Assembly (NCBI GenBank): GCA_018702715.1
Contig: JABIYQ010000081.1
Span: forward strand, 1 to 7,114
Length of the DNA stretch: 7,114 nucleotides
Source: Desulfobacula sp.
GTDB taxonomy: Bacteria > Desulfobacterota > Desulfobacteria > Desulfobacterales > Desulfobacteraceae
Reading direction: 5' to 3'
Shown: in pieces, positions 6,125 through 7,114 of the stretch
How the letters are laid out: the number at the start of each line of letters is the position of its first letter
Numbering within the stretch: the first letter of the stretch is position 1
The notes under the pieces: model-generated
What the model was told of the DNA's origin: nothing
What the model saw: the letters and a program-made list of their open reading frames with translations, nothing else
Databases searched by the model: none
Made by a program: the position numbers and the translations under genes

Positions 6125-6922
6125 TTGAACGACTTTAATACCTTTATAGATGATCTGCCTTTGTGGTCTGCCCCGTTCGGACTCAGGCTCCTGGATTGTC
6201 TCAAAATAAGACGAAACGTTAATGTCCTGGACATAGGATGCGGTGAGGGGTTTCCTATTATTGAAATTGCCGCTCGTTTTGGAAAAACCGGCAAATTTTT
6301 TGGACTGGACCCTTTAAGAAAACCTCTGAAGCGGATGGAGTTGAAAAGAAAATTGTATCAGTTGCCAACTATTCAGGCAGTTCAGGCATATGCTGAATTC
6401 TTACCCTTTAGAACTAGTTATTTTGATCTGATCGTCTCCAACAACGGTATAAACAATGTAACAAATTTAAAACAAACCCTGAAAGAATGCAGACGAACCA
6501 TTAAACCGTCTGGACAGATGGTGATTGCCGTAAATTCTGAGCAGACAATGAAAGAATTTTATGTTCTTTTCCAAATGGTTCTGGGAGAAATAACTAATCA
6601 AACTAAAGGAAAAATCGTAAGCCAGATCCGGAGCAAAAGACGATCAGAAAAAGAATGGTGTACATTACTGAAAGAATACGGATTTGGAGTAAAAACTGTT
6701 TTAAATGATCAATTTACAATGTCATTTTCAGATGGGACAGCTTTAATGGAGCATTATCTGATCCGTCAGTTTTTCTTGCCGGGATGGAAGTCGCTTGTTG
6801 AGGTTAGGAAAAGACCAGCTGTATTTCAAAGGATTGAAACCGAGCTGAATCAGCTGGCTCTTAAAAAAGGTAAAGTCTCTTTAACTATCCCATATGTTGT
6901 CCTGGACTGCCAGGCGGAATAA
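6125..6922 (+). CDS. Class I SAM-dependent methyltransferase (UbiE/type-11-like)
   Basis: This 265-residue cytoplasmic methyltransferase has a Rossmann-like SAM domain. Motif I is VLDIGCGEG (34-42), the acidic residue for the SAM ribose is D62 in FFGLDP, the adenine-side segment is AEFLPFRTSYFDLIVSNNG (90-108), and the later KECRRTIKPSGQMVIAVN is the usual strand-turn after motif III. The C-terminal ~130 residues form a basic cap (SQIRSKRRSEKEW, REDUCED in motifs I can name), so the substrate, small molecule or otherwise, is not evident. TTG 6125 is the only start codon after an in-frame TAA (6110-6112), and AAGGT (6113-6117) sits 7 bases upstream. A TTG start usually lowers translation. The gene follows the zinc-ribbon gene and ends before a strong hairpin. 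General membership is sure; specific function is unknown. Confidence 0.88.
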   Translation: MNDFNTFIDDLPLWSAPFGLRLLDCLKIRRNVNVLDIGCGEGFPIIEIAARFGKTGKFFGLDPLRKPLKRMELKRKLYQLPTIQAVQAYAEFLPFRTSYFDLIVSNNGINNVTNLKQTLKECRRTIKPSGQMVIAVNSEQTMKEFYVLFQMVLGEITNQTKGKIVSQIRSKRRSEKEWCTLLKEYGFGVKTVLNDQFTMSFSDGTALMEHYLIRQFFLPGWKSLVEVRKRPAVFQRIETELNQLALKKGKVSLTIPYVVLDCQAE

Positions 6923-7005
6923 CGAAAAAATTTGAATAAATAGTGCCGCGAAAAGCGAAAACTTTGTCTGTCTAAGGATTAATATTGATTTTTTAATATA
7001 TCCGA

Positions 7006-7047
7006 CTATTTGGTGGAAATGCCGGGATTGGCATTTCCACCAAATAG
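7006..7047 (+). terminator. Perfect 18-bp hairpin after the methyltransferase gene
   Basis: CTATTTGGTGGAAATGCC (7006-7023) and its exact reverse complement (7030-7047) enclose the 6-base loop GGGATT. It lies 83 bases after the methyltransferase stop, so it probably ends that transcript. The following bases, AATATTTATC, are AT-rich but not a clean T-run, so an alternative is an RNA-stabilising or DNA-binding palindrome. Confidence 0.65.
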
Positions 7048-7057
7048 AATATTTATC

Positions 7058-7076
7058 AAAATATTTTTAATATTTT
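7058..7076. repeat. AT-only palindrome downstream of the hairpin
   Basis: AAAATATT (7058-7065) pairs with AATATTTT (7069-7076) around a TTT loop. It lies 10 bases after the 18-bp hairpin and may help release the transcript or be an AT-rich protein-binding site. Weak pairing makes either role uncertain. Confidence 0.4.
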
Positions 7077-7114
7077 CCTTAAAATGGGTGTTTTCAGTTG
7101 TATAGCACTTTCCG

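Noticed and set aside
1..7114. CRISPR array, tRNA, rRNA, riboswitch or retron
   Set aside because: No regularly spaced repeats, cloverleaf, rRNA segment, conserved riboswitch core or reverse transcriptase was seen on reading both strands.

Overview
The window reads as AT-rich chromosomal DNA of an anaerobic, sulfate-reducer-like member of the Desulfobacterota (Desulfobacteraceae-type). This is inferred from a B12-dependent ribonucleotide reductase tail, a PAS/GAF hybrid histidine kinase, a small zinc-ribbon/winged-helix protein of a kind I associate with this group, and an accessory stretch full of toxin-antitoxin and decaying genes. No marker gene fixes the genus. All supportable genes lie on the + strand.

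Layout. Positions 2-556 hold the 3' end of a class II ribonucleotide reductase (nrdJ). Positions 649-1256 hold a decayed DNA methyltransferase that keeps its DPPY motif but lacks a good start and motif I, and is frameshifted in a 7-A run near its end. Positions 1358-1888 hold a compact BrnT/BrnA toxin-antitoxin operon. It has a near-consensus promoter whose predicted start point falls on the BrnT ATG (leaderless) and a tandem direct repeat next to the -35 box. A GC-rich nested palindrome (1915-1974) follows, then an unrecognised 103-codon gene (1994-2305) that seems to have lost its last ~16 codons to a frameshift. A gene-poor stretch with a possible transposase relic (2306-2778) leads to a large membrane hybrid histidine kinase (2779-5217).

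A second AT-rich spacer (5218-5711) contains a diverged copy of the 103-aa gene's tail, in the same reading frame and with the same stop. Then come a LIM-like zinc-ribbon/winged-helix protein (5712-6071) and a class I SAM-dependent methyltransferase with a TTG start (6125-6922), probably one transcription unit. It is closed by a perfect 18-bp hairpin (7006-7047).

The genes do not form an obvious single pathway. The left part (about 560-2800) looks like an accessory island with a toxin-antitoxin pair, a methyltransferase relic, palindromic repeats and frameshifted genes. The right part carries sensing and regulation: an orphan hybrid kinase with an unusual Cys/His-rich GAF domain, and a small putative DNA-binding protein next to a methyltransferase. 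The most notable signals are the paired coding tails flanking the kinase, the leaderless brnTA promoter with its candidate operator, and the Cys/His GAF sensor.
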